A stretch of DNA of 64,000 nt from Puccinia triticina (lineage: Eukaryota; Basidiomycota; Pucciniomycetes; Pucciniales; Pucciniaceae): assembly GCF_026914185.1 (NCBI RefSeq), contig NC_070564.1, positions 1,054,001 through 1,118,000 of the forward strand, in the 5' to 3' direction. The notes under the pieces were generated by a model that searched no databases, was not told where the DNA came from, and saw only the letters and a program-made list of their open reading frames with translations. The translations under genes were made by a program, and so were the position numbers. Shown one piece after another: positions 1 through 11,112 of this stretch (positions are counted from its first letter, which is position 1; every line of letters begins with the position of its first letter).

Positions 1-69
1 TGTCTTCATGGGTTTTGTACTCCAGAGCAGCATTGGCAGCGATTCCACCCTCAAGATTTTGACAGAAGA

Positions 70-1291
70 GTGGAACTTGAGTTGCAAAAGACCTGCGACA
101 ACGTCACACCTACGTTCAACAAACTGGTTCAGATACTCGCCGCGTGCAAGCTTCAAGATGATCATACTCAACCATCTTCCCAACAAGTCCAATCCGGGAA
201 TCACTCACCAGCTCTTTTACATGCGGCTCCCAAACTCCCACCCTTCGACCAAGAGGCCTTCTTGGCGGAAATCCTGGAATCGGAATAGACGGAAGCGCTG
301 GAGTTCCACCAAGTGATGGTGAACCGGTGCTGGAGCTGTGGGGACCACTCGCACTACTTGAGGGACTGCCCAAGCAGGACCAGGGCAACAGTGTGGCCCG
401 GGAGCACTGTCATATTGCCAACCGGCGGCACCTCAACAACTGCACCAGACGCCGTTCCTACCAATGATTGGGGCAGTTTACCCGCCACCGGGTGTGCCAT
501 ACGGTCATCCTCCTTTCTCTTTGACAGGTCAACCTTTCCAGCCCTGCCCGTTCTACAATCTGGCGCAGTACTTCCAGCAAGGACAACAGTTCTACCCCCC
601 CGTCCCTCCTCAGGACCAACAATCGGCACCGTTTCAAGGTCAACAACCATCCTTTCGCCCCGCAGATAGCTATCAAACCCACCCTAATCCAGCTTCCCAA
701 CAAAATCATGTTCAACCAAGAGCCAACAACAGGGGGGGGGGGGGGGGGTGGACCGGTGGCAAAGGAGGCGGCAGTACCCGGGCTCCCAGATGGGATTGCT
801 GAAGGGGATTTTGCGGCAATGAACGCTGAAATTGACGTAAGTACTCCTGCAATCCTAGACTCTGTGGCAACTCATAATCTCACTGGAGATATGAGACTTC
901 TTCATAATTTTCGGAAACTCAAATTTCCCATTGCTCTAAATGTAGCAACTGCAGGAGCTGGAGCCTCTATATCAGGCGCAGGGGAACTCCTTTTCCAAGG
1001 AGCCAATGGCTCAACAATAACCGTGAAGAGGGTGCTTTACTGTGAGCGTGCGTCATCCACTCTGATTTTGCTTGCAGCACTCAGAAAGGCTGACTGGTCT
1101 TTTTCGTATGACCAGAAGGCCGACGCTTAAAACATTTTTGACGCTGCGTATCAACACGTCTTCAGCTGTCCTTTTGAAACCAATAAGAATTGTTGGTGTA
1201 TTCCGTTTCTGATGATTTGGACTGGTTTTTTCCAGGGGACCTCAATCAAAGGCTTTAGCTGCTGTTTCCTCTGTTTCTTCCTCTTCTTCAT
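70..1291 (+). pseudogene. copia gag C-terminus and protease region (broken)
   Basis: A CCHC zinc knuckle reading CWSCGDHSHYLRDC (CX2CX4HX4C) lies at about 325-370, as in copia nucleocapsid. A Gln/Pro-rich linker follows at 464-800, and a run of about 18 G at 732-749 is a likely frameshift hot spot. At about 838-1130 the frame gives a retroviral-type protease stretch. The expected catalytic Asp-Ser-Gly reads Asp-Ser-Val (DSVATHNLTGD), so the catalytic glycine is replaced. Gag, linker and protease lie in different frames. The stretch ends at the hAT insertion. The homology is clear; the gene is not functional. Confidence 0.75.
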
Positions 1292-1501
1292 TAGGGCTGG
1301 GCCCCGGGTGATATCCAAGGCCTAGAGGGCATCCCGCGCTGGTCCCCTGTGGGTATACCCAAGCTTGGGTATCAAATTTGCTAGTCCCGGGCACTATCCG
1401 ACGGATATCGGGTAGCACCCGCGGGGACCGGCAGTTGCACTGCTCCAGGGCGTGTAGAAAGATTTTCCCAGCAGAGAATTGAGATTGATACCAGCAACAC
1501 G

Positions 1502-1663
1502 ATGTCGAAAAAACGCTCTGCTCCAGAAGATAACCCACCGTCCCCTCCAAAAGCGCCTCAAACTTCCCAGCCAACCCGCAAGTCATGGGTGTGGAAGTAT
1601 TTTGTCGATGATCCAAAGGAGGATAAAGTACGCTGTACAGCTATTTTGAAGAAACATGATTGA
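1502..1663 (+). pseudogene. hAT transposase N-terminal fragment (BED-finger-like)
   Basis: The ORF is 53 residues long, begins MSKKRSAPEDNPPSPPKAPQ, and continues into a WKYFVDDPKEDKVRC segment typical of BED zinc fingers of hAT transposases. The second zinc cysteine expected two residues after RC is replaced by isoleucine, and a TGA ends the frame soon after. It lies inside the hAT element bounded by the 8-bp duplication. With the middle of the gene missing it cannot encode a transposase. Confidence 0.7.
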
Positions 1664-1839
1664 TTGTGCAACGCTTTGCTGGCCCATGACAAAAGCTCTA
1701 GCACCAAATGATTTTATTCAAGAGGAGATTGACTTGGATTTTGATCCTGCTATTGTTCTCAGGGATTTCAAGACCAAGGCCCGCCGTTCCGATTGCAGTC
1801 CAGCAAAATTTGGTGCAACACAGCCCCAACAGATTCAGA

Positions 1840-2130
1840 GCTCCATCATGTCTGACATCTTTGGTTTGCAACAAGCAGCAAACAACTTGGACACTGAAAT
1901 TCAGAACTACTTCCGTGCAACTACCAAGTTGGGAAACACCAAGGTTCTTGAATTTTGGCGGAGCAAAAAAGCTATCTTGCCATCCCTGCCACCAGCGCTT
2001 CCTTGGAGCGAGTTTTTCGAGATCCAAATCTATAGTTGGTCCTCAATGGAGCAGTGTCAGTCCAACCTCCATTGAGCACCTCTGCCTGAAGGACTGGTAC
2101 CGCGCAATTGGAACGCTCGAACCCGCTCCT
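1840..2130 (+). pseudogene. hAT transposase C-terminal dimerisation domain fragment
   Basis: Spread over two frames are the hallmarks of the hAT C-terminal dimerisation domain: a segment reading VLEFWRSKK, then a PATSASLER-like block at about 1982-2015, then SIVGPQWSSVSPTSIEHLCL. The catalytic region that should lie between this and the N-terminal fragment is absent. At least one frameshift splits the conserved block. This supports an internally deleted hAT rather than an unrelated element. Confidence 0.7.
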
Positions 2131-2448
2131 CATGATGAAACCGACGTATTCAAGGATTCTCAAGTCACACCAACTCAATGATGCTAGTTTTTTTTTCTCA
2201 ACTCTTCTTTCTGTTTTTATTTATATGTTTATCTTCTACAAATCTGAACTCGTCAAGTCGCCTCAGCATTCTGTTTCAACTTTAAATGTAATCAAAGGTT
2301 GGTCTCCGACCCTTCGCAAGACTCCTCCCGAGTCCTTTACCCGAGATATCCAATTGGATAAAAAGCTCAAAAATTCCACCCGCGCTCCGAGCGACCGGGT
2401 TGGGTAGTTGGGTATACCCAAAGGAGCTCGGGTTGGGGCCCAGCCCTA

Positions 2449-5248
2449 TTCTTCATTGACAAATCCCCGCTCTGTGTTGTCTGCTCCAAATTCTCAATCT
2501 CATTGTCTGCATCTGAATGTTCCATCTTCTTCTCATCGCAACAATAAAGATCTCACTCATCTGACATGTCCTACTGAGAGCACCTCCCTGGTGACGTCCC
2601 AAAACGACCCTTTCATTACCCCATTCAAAAGGATTTATCCCTCATCATGGAGGCCCAAATCTCTCACCGAAGCAGAAAAGTTCTTGCTGTTTTGGCATCA
2701 CATTTTTGGGCACGTAAGCCTTTGGAAGATTTGATTGCTGATTAAGCAACGCTTGGGTTTTGGCTTGCCATTGGATCTTCCCCCCGGAAAAATACACTGC
2801 CCTATATGTGCGATCACCAAGAGCACTAGCCTGAATCCGCTTACCAGTACCATGTGCAGTCCTGAGCGACTGGAAACACTCTGTACTGATCTCATGGGCC
2901 CGTTTCCCAAAGAGGCCATTGACAGATTGAAGTATCTCCTTACATTGAGGGATGTTGTGTCTGGTTAATCTTATGTTAAAGGTTTAAAAGCCAAGTCAGA
3001 GGCAAACAATGTCCTCATGGACATGATCCATAAACTGGCTGTGTTGTAAAAATCATGCGTAGCAACAATGGAGGCAAATTCGCCAACAAGGCCTTCAACA
3101 CGTTCTTGAAAGACAAGGGGATTATTGCCAAGAGATCCTTGCCTTATCACCACTACCAAAACGGTGTAGTTGAGTGGTTTAACCAAACCGTTGCGGATAT
3201 GGGAAGGACTGTGCTTAGCAACAGTCAGTTGCCTTGGAGTTTTTGGGTATATGCCTTCCTGTGGGCAAATCATGTCCTGAACAGAATTCCCAACAAGGCT
3301 AGCAAAGGGAAGACCCCATACAAAGTGATCTTCAATAGGTCTCCTAATTTTGATACGTTTAGGATTTTTGGGTCCAAGGCTTTCATACATATACCAGTGG
3401 AGAAGCGCAACAAACTCAATGACCATGCTGTTGAAGCTTATGTAGTAGTGCATTTGGAGGCCAGTAAAGGATGGCTTTTCTATCTGCCCTCAACAAACTC
3501 TTTCATCTCATCAGCAGTGGTTTGTTTTGTTGACAGCATACCACGGGTTACGCTGCCTAAACCAGTTGTTGCAGTCCCGCCTAACCCAGGCTCTTCTGCA
3601 AATCAAGTGTCACTGGATTTCATTGCAAGACAAATAAGTTTAGGAAATTTCATCAACAAGGTTGAATTCAACAACCAGGAATTTCTGGTGGATGCCGTAC
3701 TTCAAACTTGCTCCTTTTATGGAGTGGACATCCCTAAGACCTACAAGCAAGCAATGAAATCGTTGGACAAGGCAGATTGGGCTAATGCGGTCTCAGAGGA
3801 ACTCTCCAACTTGCTGCAGATGGATGTCTGGGTCTCTGAGCTCATGCCCCAAGGCAAGAAGGCTTTAGACGGCCGGTGGGTCTTTGCCAAAAAGACAGGG
3901 GGTGATGGCATTGCAACAAGGTATAAAGCGCGTTACGTGGCTAAGGGGTTTTGGCAGGTTGCTGGCCAAGATTTCAATGAAACTTTTGCTCCCACGGCAA
4001 CTTTTGTATCCCTCCGGCTGCTTCTTACTATTGCGGCGCGTTTCAACTGGCGCGTTCACAGCTTTGATTTTGTTGCCGCTTATCTTGATTCTCCTATAGA
4101 TGAAGAAGTCTGGGTGAAGCCTCCAGAAGGGGTTCAGCTACCGACGGGGCATGCTTTCCGGCTTAAGAAGGCTCTGTATGGCACCAGGCAAGCAGCGCTT
4201 TGGTGGTGGCTACATTTACGGGTAATTTTGGACAAACTGGGGTACTCCCCATCTCAATATGACAACAGCTTGTATATACTGCAACACAAAGCAGTAACCG
4301 GCGTGGTTTGGGTTCATGTAGATGATGGAGTAGTGACCGCATCTAATGAAGAACTTTTGAAGAATCTGGAGCTGGATCTTAAGGACGTTCTCAAGATTAA
4401 ATGGTTGGACCAACTGGATTCTATTGTTGGTATCAGTATTCAGCAAACGGAAGAAGCTTTTTTTCTCTCACAACCAAAACTGATTAATGCTTTGTTGGAC
4501 AAAGAGTGGGATGGGGTCCAAGTGGCAAAGACCCCGTTGCCGCCAAATTTCAATGAGGTCACGGACAATGGTGACGCTTCTATGTTGTCTGAGTATCTTC
4601 ATATCCTTGGAATGATGATCTATCTTGCTGTTGGAACACGGCCTGACATTTCTTTTTCAGTTAATTACTTAGCGCGGTTCTCCACTAAGCCAAGTGTCCA
4701 ACACTGGAAAGGTGTTAGACACTTAATCAATTACATTGCCGGTAGTACTGAACAAAGACTTTGCCTATTTCCAGATAAGGATCCAAAGGCCTTGAAAACG
4801 TTCTGTGACACATCCTGGGGCGGCGAATTCTCAAGGTCATTGTATGGGGTTTTGATTTTGTTTTTAGGCTGTCCAATCCTTTGGGTTGCTCAAAGACAAA
4901 CGACGGTTGCAGCTTCCACATGCCATGCGGAGTATATGGCTCTGGGAACTGCAACGAGGCACACTTTCTGGATTCAACATCTTCTTTGTGACGTGCTCAA
5001 AGCAGATTTTGTAGGCCATCTCCACTGTGACAACCAGTCAGCGGTGCGGGTTGGAACAGACAATGCTTCAAACAAAAGTACAAGACACACAGACTGGGAT
5101 TTCTAAATCACTAATGAAGGGCTTTATAAGAAACTGACAACATTACCTTGGGTACCTACAGCTGAGCAGAAGGCGGATTTTTTTACGAAGAGCTTACCGC
5201 CAGAGTTGTTTAAAAAGATGAGGAGTTATCTGTTGAGACTGGCTTGAT
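2449..5248 (+). pseudogene. copia pol: integrase, reverse transcriptase, RNase H (degenerate)
   Basis: The pre-integrase motif FWHHIFGHVS is at about 2693. The integrase core continues across a stop near 2966, with YHHYQNGVVEWFNQTV giving the catalytic Glu. The main open frame (3055-5106) holds the RT. A DVWVSELMPQGKKALDGRWV start, a catalytic VHVDDG motif (normally YVDD) near 4314 and an RNase H segment with TVAASTCHAEYMAL near 4910 are visible. A TAA at 5104-5106 stands where copia elements normally have the Tyr of a DFYITNE-like tail, and the tail is readable to about 5248 in the same frame. This is a dead or non-autonomous copy. Confidence 0.88.
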
Positions 5249-5361
5249 TTTTTTTTTGATGCTTTATTTCTCCTCTCTCTGTTTACCTCAATTTCTCTTT
5301 CTTTTTCTATAGACTATACTGTGGTTGTATGTAGGGTCTCAAGCCTTGGCGAGGGGGTGGC

Positions 5362-5400
5362 TGTTGTAACCTGACATGTCAGGTTACAATCTGTGACACT
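5362..5400 (+). repeat. start of copia 3' LTR with a perfect 26-bp palindrome
   Basis: A purine tract GAGGGGGTGGC is followed by TGTTGTAACC, the expected junction of polypurine tract and LTR. Positions 5364-5376 (TTGTAACCTGACA) and 5377-5389 form a perfect palindrome with no spacer. The LTR end could not be found by eye, so only the start is annotated. Confidence 0.55.
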
Positions 5401-7090
5401 CGCCCGCCCTTGAGACCAGTTTTTAGCCAAGGAACAAGCTGTAGAGCTTGTCCCTCATCCACATTGTCAAATATCAGAGTTTAGTCACTTCAGAACCCTT
5501 CAAGATCTCTTGCAGAAATTGACACCAATTTATACGTAATTTTGGATTGAATTTATGCTCAAGTGTGTCTGAATTGATGCTGAATCTTGTATGAATTCAT
5601 GTTGGACATGGTTTCATATCAACCTGATATCCACCCCAACTGGAATATTTGAGTAATTGTATCTTTTACAGAACCTGTGTTCAACTGCATTGCAAAGAAA
5701 TCTCCATTTCTTGGCAGAAACCAGATTTTTCCTGATGCAATAATATATTTTCATTGATCATGTGCTTATTATTCTGTCCACACCGCTCAAAATGTGTTTT
5801 CATATATGAAAACAAAACTTTTGGATTGGTAGATATACCTTTATGATAAAAGTGCATAAATTCAATGAATCTTCTTTCTGTTTTTATCACTTGAGATACT
5901 TATAGACTTGTGGAAATAAATTAACATAGTGGATACTTATATCTTTTGTATTGACTAGAGGCCAAGGCGGCTTCGCCGCTGCAAATCGTAGGCTCAATTG
6001 TCAAACTGACACAACACAACAAAATATTGGACCAATTATTTGTATTGTATTGATTTGCCACTACACAAGAACTTGACCTGGGTGTATTCTATACAATCAA
6101 AAAGACAATAAATCTTGATTTTATTTCCTAGTCTAACCCAAAAATATCTGGAATCCTGTATTGTATCACCACTGGGCCTCTACACTACAGTATGCTACAG
6201 GGGCATGTGAGCTTCTAATATGATTTGCGGTACTGTAAAGCATATTTAGTGACAAAAAACCACCAAATAACTCTGCAGTGCAGCTTAGTAGGAGGTATTG
6301 CTACTTTGTGGCCTGTGCACATAGCGCTAGCAAACAAGCAGAAGTTTGCTACACTACATTAAGTCAGATCAGAATTTTGCTACTTTAGGCCACACTAATG
6401 CCATTGGCATAGCTGGACCACTCTTGGATTTAAAATTAGGACAGTTCAAATATAGCAATTGAGGCCCTGGTAGTTTTTGTATGCACTTGAGTGCTGCCTG
6501 TTGGCTTGGAAAATTCATTCATTACCCAGTCAAATTAGCTTGGTCAGCAACAGAGCTTCAGGTGCTAAGGTGATAAAGTTAATACATAGGTTGTTGGCTG
6601 CTACATTCACAGCAGACATTTTGCAGCCTTAGTTTTTGTGTTACATCTTGGAAAATTTTCAAGCTCACACATGCACAACTGAAACAAAAAGAAAATTGGG
6701 ACTCCAAAGATTTATAACAAGCATGCAAGAAATCCAATAAGTGGAAATAGATCAACTGTTAGTTTTTAGGAACTTAAAAGATTTTTATGTGTTTGCAAGA
6801 GTCAAGCTTGCAACCACATGATCTCACTTCAAGACTTTGGGCCAATAACCATGTACTATGGGACTTAGGTCTTACAGTATAAAAAAAGAGTTTGGGTACC
6901 CATGCAACAGGGTGCCAGTTGAATTTTGGATTTCAACTTGCAGTGGGAATGGCACCAGCAGGTCCACACAGCATGCAAACACTACAGTAATTGATGTTGA
7001 CTGCACCATGCAGCATCTTGATGACCATAGTGACTTTCATTAACTACAAGTAACCACACTTGACACCCAACCACTCCCCCAATGACCAGA
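5401..7090. other. no gene seen; AT-rich, probably decayed LTR and other repeats
   Basis: No ORF longer than about 70 codons has recognisable content. The first part is likely the remainder of the copia LTR. A short GC hairpin (GGCGGCTTCGCCGC) occurs near 5966. Nothing else is recognisable. Confidence 0.5.
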
Positions 7091-7093
7091 CGC

Positions 7094-8330
7094 CACATCA
7101 AGGGGGAGGGGGAGCAATGCTTGCCTCTTGATGGCCAACAAAAGCCTGCCGTCAAGAGGGACCAGCTCTTGTGTTGGCTGGTAAGTTGTAACAGCCACTC
7201 ACCACATTATAAATGGCCAGTCTGTTGTTGCTATTGTGAGGAGCATGTCAGAATCTTCCGGACATTGAGAGAAGTAAAAACTCACCTCAATGGCCAATTT
7301 GTTCCGGACATTGGGGCAGATTTTGCTCCTCTCAATGAACGGAGCAAACCGGTCATCAAGAGTACATCAATGGCCGGTTTGTTCTGGTCATCAGGAGGAG
7401 TAAACACTCATCTTGATGGCCGCTCTGTTCCGGTTATCGAGAGGAGTGTACTCCCCTCAATGATGGATTGTTTCCGTCATTGAGAGGAGTGTACTCCCCT
7501 TGATGACCGGATTGCTCCAGTCATCCAGAGGAGTGTACTCCCCTTGATGACCGGATTGTTCCAGTCATCGAGAGGAGTGTACTCCCCTCAATGACCGGAT
7601 TGTTCCAGTCATCGGGAGGAGTGTGCTCATCGAGAGGAGTGTACTCCCCTTGATGACCGGATTGCTCCAGTCATCGAGAGGAGTGTACTACCCTCGATGA
7701 CCGGATTGCTCCAGTCATTGAGAGGAGTGTACTCCCCTCGATGACCGGATTGCTCCAGTCATCCAGAGGAGTGTACTCCCCTCGATGACCGGATTGTTCC
7801 AGTCATTGAGAGGAGTGTACTCCCCTCGATGACCGGATTGTTCCAGTCATCGAGAGGAGTGTACTCCCCTCGATGACCGGATTGTTCCAGTCATCGGGAG
7901 GAGTGTGCTCATCGAGAGGAGTGTACTCCCGTCGATGACCGGATTGCTCCAGTCATCGAGAGGAGTGTACTACCCTCGATGACCGGATTGCTCCAGTCAT
8001 CGAGAGGAGTGTACTCCCCTCGATGACCGGATTGCTCCAGTCATCGAGAGGAGTGTACTCTCCTCGATGACCGGATTGCTCCAGTCATCCAGAGGAGTGT
8101 ACTCCCCTCGATGACCTGATTGTTCCAGTCATCAAGAGGAGTGCACTCCCCTCAATGACCGGATTGTTCCAGTCATCGGGAGGAGTGTGCTCATCGAGAG
8201 GAGTGTACTCCCCTCGATGACTGGAACAGAGCATTCAGCGAGAGAAGTACATACTCTCCTTGATGGCCAGCACATCTGGCCATCAAGAGGAGGGTCAATG
8301 AATAGACTCCTCTCAATGAGGAGTGGTTCA
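7094..8330. repeat. hairpin minisatellite, 44-bp unit, 282-bp higher-order period
   Basis: The core (about 7440-8225) is a tandem array of about 16 units of 44 bp. Each unit is itself an imperfect inverted repeat: a GATGACCGGA arm, a TTGC or TTGT loop, then a TCCAGTCATC arm, with GGAGT-GT-ACTCC at each unit junction. Three units carry an extra 18 bp beginning GTGTGCTCATCGAG, at 7621, 7903 and 8185, exactly 282 bp apart (six units plus 18 bp). A unit with ACTACCC instead of ACTCCCC follows the first two of these. Diverged copies of the same hairpin extend left to about 7094 and right to about 8330. Short ORFs across it are by-products of the repeat. Confidence 0.92.
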
Positions 8331-8475
8331 GCCGCCATTTTGACCGTGCCAACTATTTATTGTCTTTAGTCATGTATGTGAGGGTTGCATACAAGCAGGT
8401 TTTTGGGGTCATTTTGACCATCACGTTATCGTTACAGCCCTTTACAGCCCCAAACGCTGTTTGGCCAGGCTGGAT
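8331..8475. other. short spacer, no gene
   Basis: Sequence between the minisatellite and the MITE. Nothing is recognised. Confidence 0.5.
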
Positions 8476-8735
8476 CTGCACACTGCAAAAAAAACTGTGT
8501 CAACTGTGAGCAGTTGACATGTGGTAACTCTGAGGAAGCTTGTGGTGTTACACCAGCCTTACTCAAGGTTTGACTCAACCCAAGCTTTAATGCACAGTCA
8601 CTGCTGTGCACCTTGCACAGTGACTGTGCCAACAAAGACACTTGTGCATTCAGGTGGAGTTACAATGGCAGCTTGGCTTGAGATCTCTGCATGTCAACTG
8701 AAAGCAGTTGACCAAGTTTTTTTTGCAGTGTGCAG
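8476..8735. mobile_element. foldback MITE with about 31-bp inverted ends
   Basis: CTGCACACTGCAAAAAAAAC at 8476 is matched by its complement ending at 8735. The match continues through GTCAACTG with two differences over 31 bp. An inner hairpin (GCACAGTCACTG against CAGTGACTGTGC, about 8592-8630) lies in the centre. No transposase is encoded. No clear target duplication was found, so the superfamily is open. Confidence 0.7.
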
Positions 8736-11112
8736 GAACCTGTCCCAGAGAGGTTGGAAGCTTGGCGAGGGAGACAGCAGCGGGGCGGCAGCAATGAGGT
8801 GTGTAATGTAACGTGGAAACGGGGGCGTGTCATGTTGAATGGAGCTGGCCATGGCATAGCCGTGGCAACAAGTGCGGCTGGATCATCCCAGTGGAAGAGT
8901 GGGTATATAAGGAGGGCACCATGAAGCAGAAATGTCCCCCAGGGGTTCCGGTTTTGTCCGCCCCCTCCCTGGAAGCCCCCTAGTTGCTTGATTAGGCCCC
9001 TCCTTGACAGCTCTTTCACAGAGTCTTTCACAACCGGCCCTTTTTTGCTTGTTGCTCTGGCACAGCTGGAGGGTCATCCATAGGGCCTTTGGTCTTTGGG
9101 GATATTTTCAACAGCTGTGTTTATTATCTAAATTGTGTACTCATCTGTTAATGCAATTGATAAATCCAAAATACACCAAAACTTAGATCTAGGTTTCCAC
9201 GTTTGTGTGGATTTAAGAAACTTGGATTGATGCTATAAGCATCACATACTTTGAGAGAAAAGGTGATTTCCTTCTGAACTGAGCTAGCTTCACTCACTGG
9301 CTATCCCCTTGATGTTTTCTTTTTGCATCAAATTATGAAAAATTGCTAACTGATCAATCACCATAACCACCTTGTGATCTTGCAGGTGGCAGATAGGCAT
9401 CTGGGCTGCAAGCATTCTCACATAATTTCTTTAGCAAATTTTATGATTTTTTTCACAAGAGAGTTGGAAGTCTGGGCTAAGCCCAGGGGAGCCCCAGATT
9501 ATCAGGGTTTCTTAATCACTTCAGAAAATCCCAACAAAAGAATGTGTGTAAATATAGGTGAAAATATATATAACTATTTTAAATATTTCATCTAATATTC
9601 CGGTGTTGCATGGGCACTCAGCTCAGCATTGCTTGGCTGTGTGGTAATATAGGTGTCACACAAATGTACGGGCGTACAGTTTTGTGACAAATCCTTCCAG
9701 CTAGCCCCTAAGAAAATGCACACCAAATTCAAACCAGATTAAAATCATGATTTAAGAGAAACTGGCATATTTTTGGCAAGGATAAGATACCTTCTCCATA
9801 TTATACCTTGGCCCAAGGGGACCAAGTTTAAGCAGCATTGATAATTACTGTCACCTCACACACCTCCTTTTGAATTCTGTGTGTGCTGAAAATTATAAAA
9901 AGAATGTTCCAGAGCAACCTGTAGAGTATGGGTTTACACAGAGGTTAAAAATCATCATGGTCAAAAAATTCTTATCTTTGGTCAAAATTATAGATTGAGT
10001 ACAACTGATCATAAATTTGGCCTGGGTTTCAACATAGTTGGGGTGTACATTATACGGTTACATTACACAAAACATCTGGCATGATTCCAGGTAACATCAG
10101 TATAGATTGTGCATTACATGACCTGGTCTTCAAACCAAGATCAGACTAACTTCAAACTGACTTCAAACCAGTAACTAACAAGGATCAGACCAAACCTTGG
10201 CATGAATTGTGCAAAGGCACTTGTAAACAGGTGCTGAGCAAACATCCGTGGTGTTATCAAATGAGAAACCGCGGGCCAAACATAGAAATGTGTGGTTCCC
10301 TAGTGGGCAAGGCTGGTAGCTCCTCCCTCTTCGAAGTGATGTGATGTGCTGGGTTTGATCCCGCTGGCACGTCAATTTTTGCCGGGCCTTTCTTGAACCT
10401 CTCACCGGACCCTGACCGCGGGGCCCACGGCAGGCCAACGAGAGGAATTTGCCGACCGCGGGCCCTGCACGTGGGAGGTTGCGCCAACCGCAGGTGGCGA
10501 TCACTCCCACTCCAGGTGAAACCAAAACTTCAGGGTGGGGTTGCGGGGGTTGTCTCCACATTGCCTCCCACGTCAAACCGCCGTTGGGGGTGCTCTGTGG
10601 TGTAGGACAGGGCTGAGGAGCAAGGAATAAGATTCAAGAATGAAAAACAATAGCTAGTAAAAGGAAAGATAAAGGAGATGAGAGAGAGAGCCAAGAGGGT
10701 TGCTGTTTCACTTCTCACCAAGTTGAGAAAGGTACAAGATTTCCGCACTAGAAGATATTTTATTGATGAAGGCAATATAATGGTTGCTTTGAATTGAGTC
10801 AGTTGAGAAAGCGTTTGGAGTTGATAGGAAATAGAGAGTAAGGAAAGGAAAAGAAGGAGGAATGTTTTTTTGTTGGCAGATTGAACTAGATGGATAACTG
10901 GATTGGACTAGATGGATAACTTGAGAGGCAGAGGAGCAGGTGTATTGCCCGGTTGATCTGGAGCGTGATTGATTGGTTAGGTTGTTGATGATGATCAAGC
11001 CTTTCAACTGATACTTGAGATTCCTGTGCCACAGTTTCATATGTGAATAACAGTTCATGCAATGATGTTGCAGGAGCCATGGGAATTACGTTGAGTTTCA
11101 ACAGAAATGGTG
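8736..11112. other. no gene supported
   Basis: The stretch contains a TATA-like box (GTATATAAGG near 8902), a GC-rich patch at 10400-10600 and purine-rich sequence at 10620-10700, all compatible with old LTR sequence. ORFs present have no recognisable motif and overlap on both strands. Confidence 0.4.

Larger units (their letters stand above)
1292..2448 (+). mobile_element. non-autonomous hAT transposon inserted in the copia element
   Basis: The ends are perfect 14-bp inverted repeats, TAGGGCTGGGCCCC at 1292-1305 and its complement at 2435-2448. They are flanked by identical 8-bp direct repeats TTCTTCAT at 1284-1291 and 2449-2456. An 8-bp duplication is diagnostic of hAT. The copia frame resumes right after it. 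The interior carries only the two ends of a transposase gene (1502-1663 and about 1840-2130), so the catalytic middle is deleted. Subterminal copies of GGGTATACCCA lie near both ends (about 1350 and 2410). Confidence 0.93.
1..5400 (+). mobile_element. Ty1/copia-type LTR retrotransposon, decayed, 5' end outside window
   Basis: In order on the plus strand are a gag zinc knuckle, an aspartic-protease-like stretch, a pre-integrase motif, integrase, reverse transcriptase and RNase H. Integrase before RT is the copia order. The reading frame is broken by several stops and shifts, and a hAT element occupies 1292-2448. A polypurine tract (about 5351-5361) is followed by a TG start of a presumed 3' LTR at 5362. 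The 5' LTR lies before the window and the 3' LTR end could not be located, so the right limit is approximate. The copy is non-autonomous as it stands. Confidence 0.9.

Noticed and set aside
7082..7483. 133-codon plus-strand ORF
   Set aside because: It lies in the diverged left part of the hairpin minisatellite and its repetition explains the open frame.
7440..8225. CRISPR-like appearance of regularly spaced repeats
   Set aside because: The 44-bp units abut without unique spacers, the genome is eukaryotic and no cas genes exist; it is a minisatellite.
10280..10375. Possible tRNA or tRNA-derived SINE (box like GGTTTGATCCC near 10350)
   Set aside because: No acceptor stem or A box could be matched; only a weak B-box resemblance.
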